Part shown: in pieces, positions 4,506 through 5,473 of the stretch | Layout: each line of letters starts with the position of its first letter | How positions within the stretch are numbered: the first letter of the stretch is position 1 | NCBI GenBank assembly: GCA_023255095.1 | Contig: JALRJJ010000066.1 | Location: forward strand, 1-5,473 | DNA length: 5,473 nt | DNA from: a bacterium | GTDB lineage: Bacteria; Fidelibacterota; Marinisomatia; Marinisomatales; Marinisomataceae | Direction: 5' to 3' | The notes under the pieces: generated by a model | The model's database searches: none | Seen by the model: the letters and a program-made list of their open reading frames with translations, nothing else | Told to the model about the DNA's origin: nothing | Program-made: the position numbers and the translations under genes

Positions 4506-5473
4506 ATGTCAAAAAAATTTTCTATATCAAGAGTGCTAGGAAGAGAAATAATGGACTCTAGAGGAAACCCCACCATTGAAGTTGAGGTTTGGTGTGGAGA
4601 CCGTTTTGGAAGGGCCGGGATTCCTTCTGGTGCCTCAACAGGTTCTCGAGAGGCAGTTGAATTAAGAGATAAAGATGAAAAAAGATATGGTGGACAGGGC
4701 GTACTAACAGCAGTTAAAAAAGTTAATTCAATCATCAACAAAAAACTAGTTGGCCTTGACCCTTCAAACCAACAACTTATTGATGAAACGTTAATTAATC
4801 TTGATGGAACTGAAAACAAATCCTTTTTAGGGGCAAATGCTATTCTAGGGGCATCTATCGCTTGTGCAAAAGTCGCCGCTCAATGTCAAAACATTCCTTT
4901 ATTTAAATATCTAAACAAAGACAGTCGGGTTGTTCCGACACCATTTATTAACCTTCTTAACGGTGGAGCGCACGCCCCCGGCGGTGCAGATTTTCAGGAA
5001 ATTATGATTGTTCCTTATGGTTTTAGCTCGCTGTCTGATGCTCTTCGCGCGGGATCAGAAATAAATAGCTGGCTCAAACATCTCCTCAAAGGAAAGAGTT
5101 TTCCTACTACTGTTGGCGATGAGGGGGGTTTTGCCCCAAGAACAAAATCAAACGAGGAAAGCATTTTCCTTTTGTTGGAATCCATCCAACTTGCCGGCTA
5201 CAGTCCGACAAAAGAAGTCGGAATTGCCCTTGATGTCGCCGCTTCCTCATTTTATAAAGCAGGAAAATACCTTTTATATTCAGAAAACAAAATTTTTACC
5301 TCTGAAGAGATGGTAGAATATTATGTGGGTTTAGTGAAAAAATATCCAATTATTTCAATTGAAGACCCAATGGACGAAAATGATTGGAAGGGTTGGTCGC
5401 TCTTATTTAGCAAGCTTGGCAAAAAAATACAAATCGTTGGAGACGATCTTACCGTTACAAACCCCGCAATAAC
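4506..5473 (+). CDS. eno: Enolase (phosphopyruvate hydratase), 3' end truncated by window
   Basis: Enolase is the glycolytic enzyme that interconverts 2-phosphoglycerate and phosphoenolpyruvate using magnesium. The 322 complete codons cover roughly three quarters of a typical 420-430-residue enolase. DSRGNPTIEVEV (17-28) and the active-site loop PSGASTGSREA (40-50) open the N-terminal domain, and DGTENKSFLGANA (100-112) follows. The catalytic barrel shows H156 and E165 in NGGAHAPGGADFQE, E206 in GDEGGFAP, the metal ligands D243 (LDVAASSFY), E286 (SIEDP) and D313 (GDDLTVTN). The catalytic lysine and the SHRSGET region lie beyond the window. IEDPMDENDWKGW and GDDLTVTNP are closer to the eukaryotic/archaeal pattern than to E. 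coli IEDGLDESDW and GDDLFVTN. HAPGGAD replaces the more usual HAxN pattern, and AASSF the usual AASEF. The gene is transcribed away from the small membrane-protein operon. It has no visible Shine-Dalgarno, but the ATG at 4506 matches the family's start well. Confidence 0.97.
   Translation, partial: MSKKFSISRVLGREIMDSRGNPTIEVEVWCGDRFGRAGIPSGASTGSREAVELRDKDEKRYGGQGVLTAVKKVNSIINKKLVGLDPSNQQLIDETLINLDGTENKSFLGANAILGASIACAKVAAQCQNIPLFKYLNKDSRVVPTPFINLLNGGAHAPGGADFQEIMIVPYGFSSLSDALRAGSEINSWLKHLLKGKSFPTTVGDEGGFAPRTKSNEESIFLLLESIQLAGYSPTKEVGIALDVAASSFYKAGKYLLYSENKIFTSEEMVEYYVGLVKKYPIISIEDPMDENDWKGWSLLFSKLGKKIQIVGDDLTVTNPAI

Noticed and set aside
4496..4819. Minus-strand open frame of 107 codons
   Set aside because: Antisense to the beginning of eno and its translation is not protein-like.
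5113..5316. Plus-strand open frame of 67 codons
   Set aside because: Out of frame within eno; the enolase frame carries the conserved motifs.

Overview
This window is an AT-rich stretch of a bacterial chromosome carrying four housekeeping-type genes and one small unrecognised locus. The genes are rho (transcription termination factor, 3' end cut off by the window), folC (folylpolyglutamate/dihydrofolate synthase), a zinc N-acetylmuramoyl-L-alanine amidase of the Amidase_3 family, two small paralogous membrane proteins, and eno (enolase, 3' end cut off). Rho, FolC and a peptidoglycan amidase with a signal peptide point to a walled bacterium. The three stop codons seen at the ends of amidase, folC and the small genes are TAA or TAG, and nothing suggests a non-standard code. 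The phylum cannot be fixed from this sequence. The gene order, the enolase variants and the AT-rich composition would suit an uncultured candidate phylum, but that is only an inference.

Layout: bases 1-3710 hold a minus-strand cluster in the transcription order amidase, folC, rho. The amidase and folC overlap by 8 bases and folC and rho are 63 bases apart, so this is probably one operon. It is separated from the next transcription unit by an intrinsic terminator (about 3727-3762). Bases 3790-4286 hold two minus-strand genes for 68- and 70-residue proteins that align end to end without gaps and are clearly paralogues. Each has a strong Shine-Dalgarno sequence. A perfect 14-bp hairpin lies between them, a near-consensus sigma-70-type promoter and a leader of about 100 bases lie upstream, and the terminator lies downstream. 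Bases 4287-4505 are a divergent control region, and eno runs rightwards from 4506 to the window end.

The housekeeping genes are independent in function (transcription termination, folate polyglutamylation, cell-wall hydrolysis, glycolysis). The most unusual part is the two-gene small-membrane-protein operon. It is built like a highly expressed, post-transcriptionally tuned unit, but I cannot assign it to any known family. No RNA gene, mobile element, CRISPR array or origin was seen.
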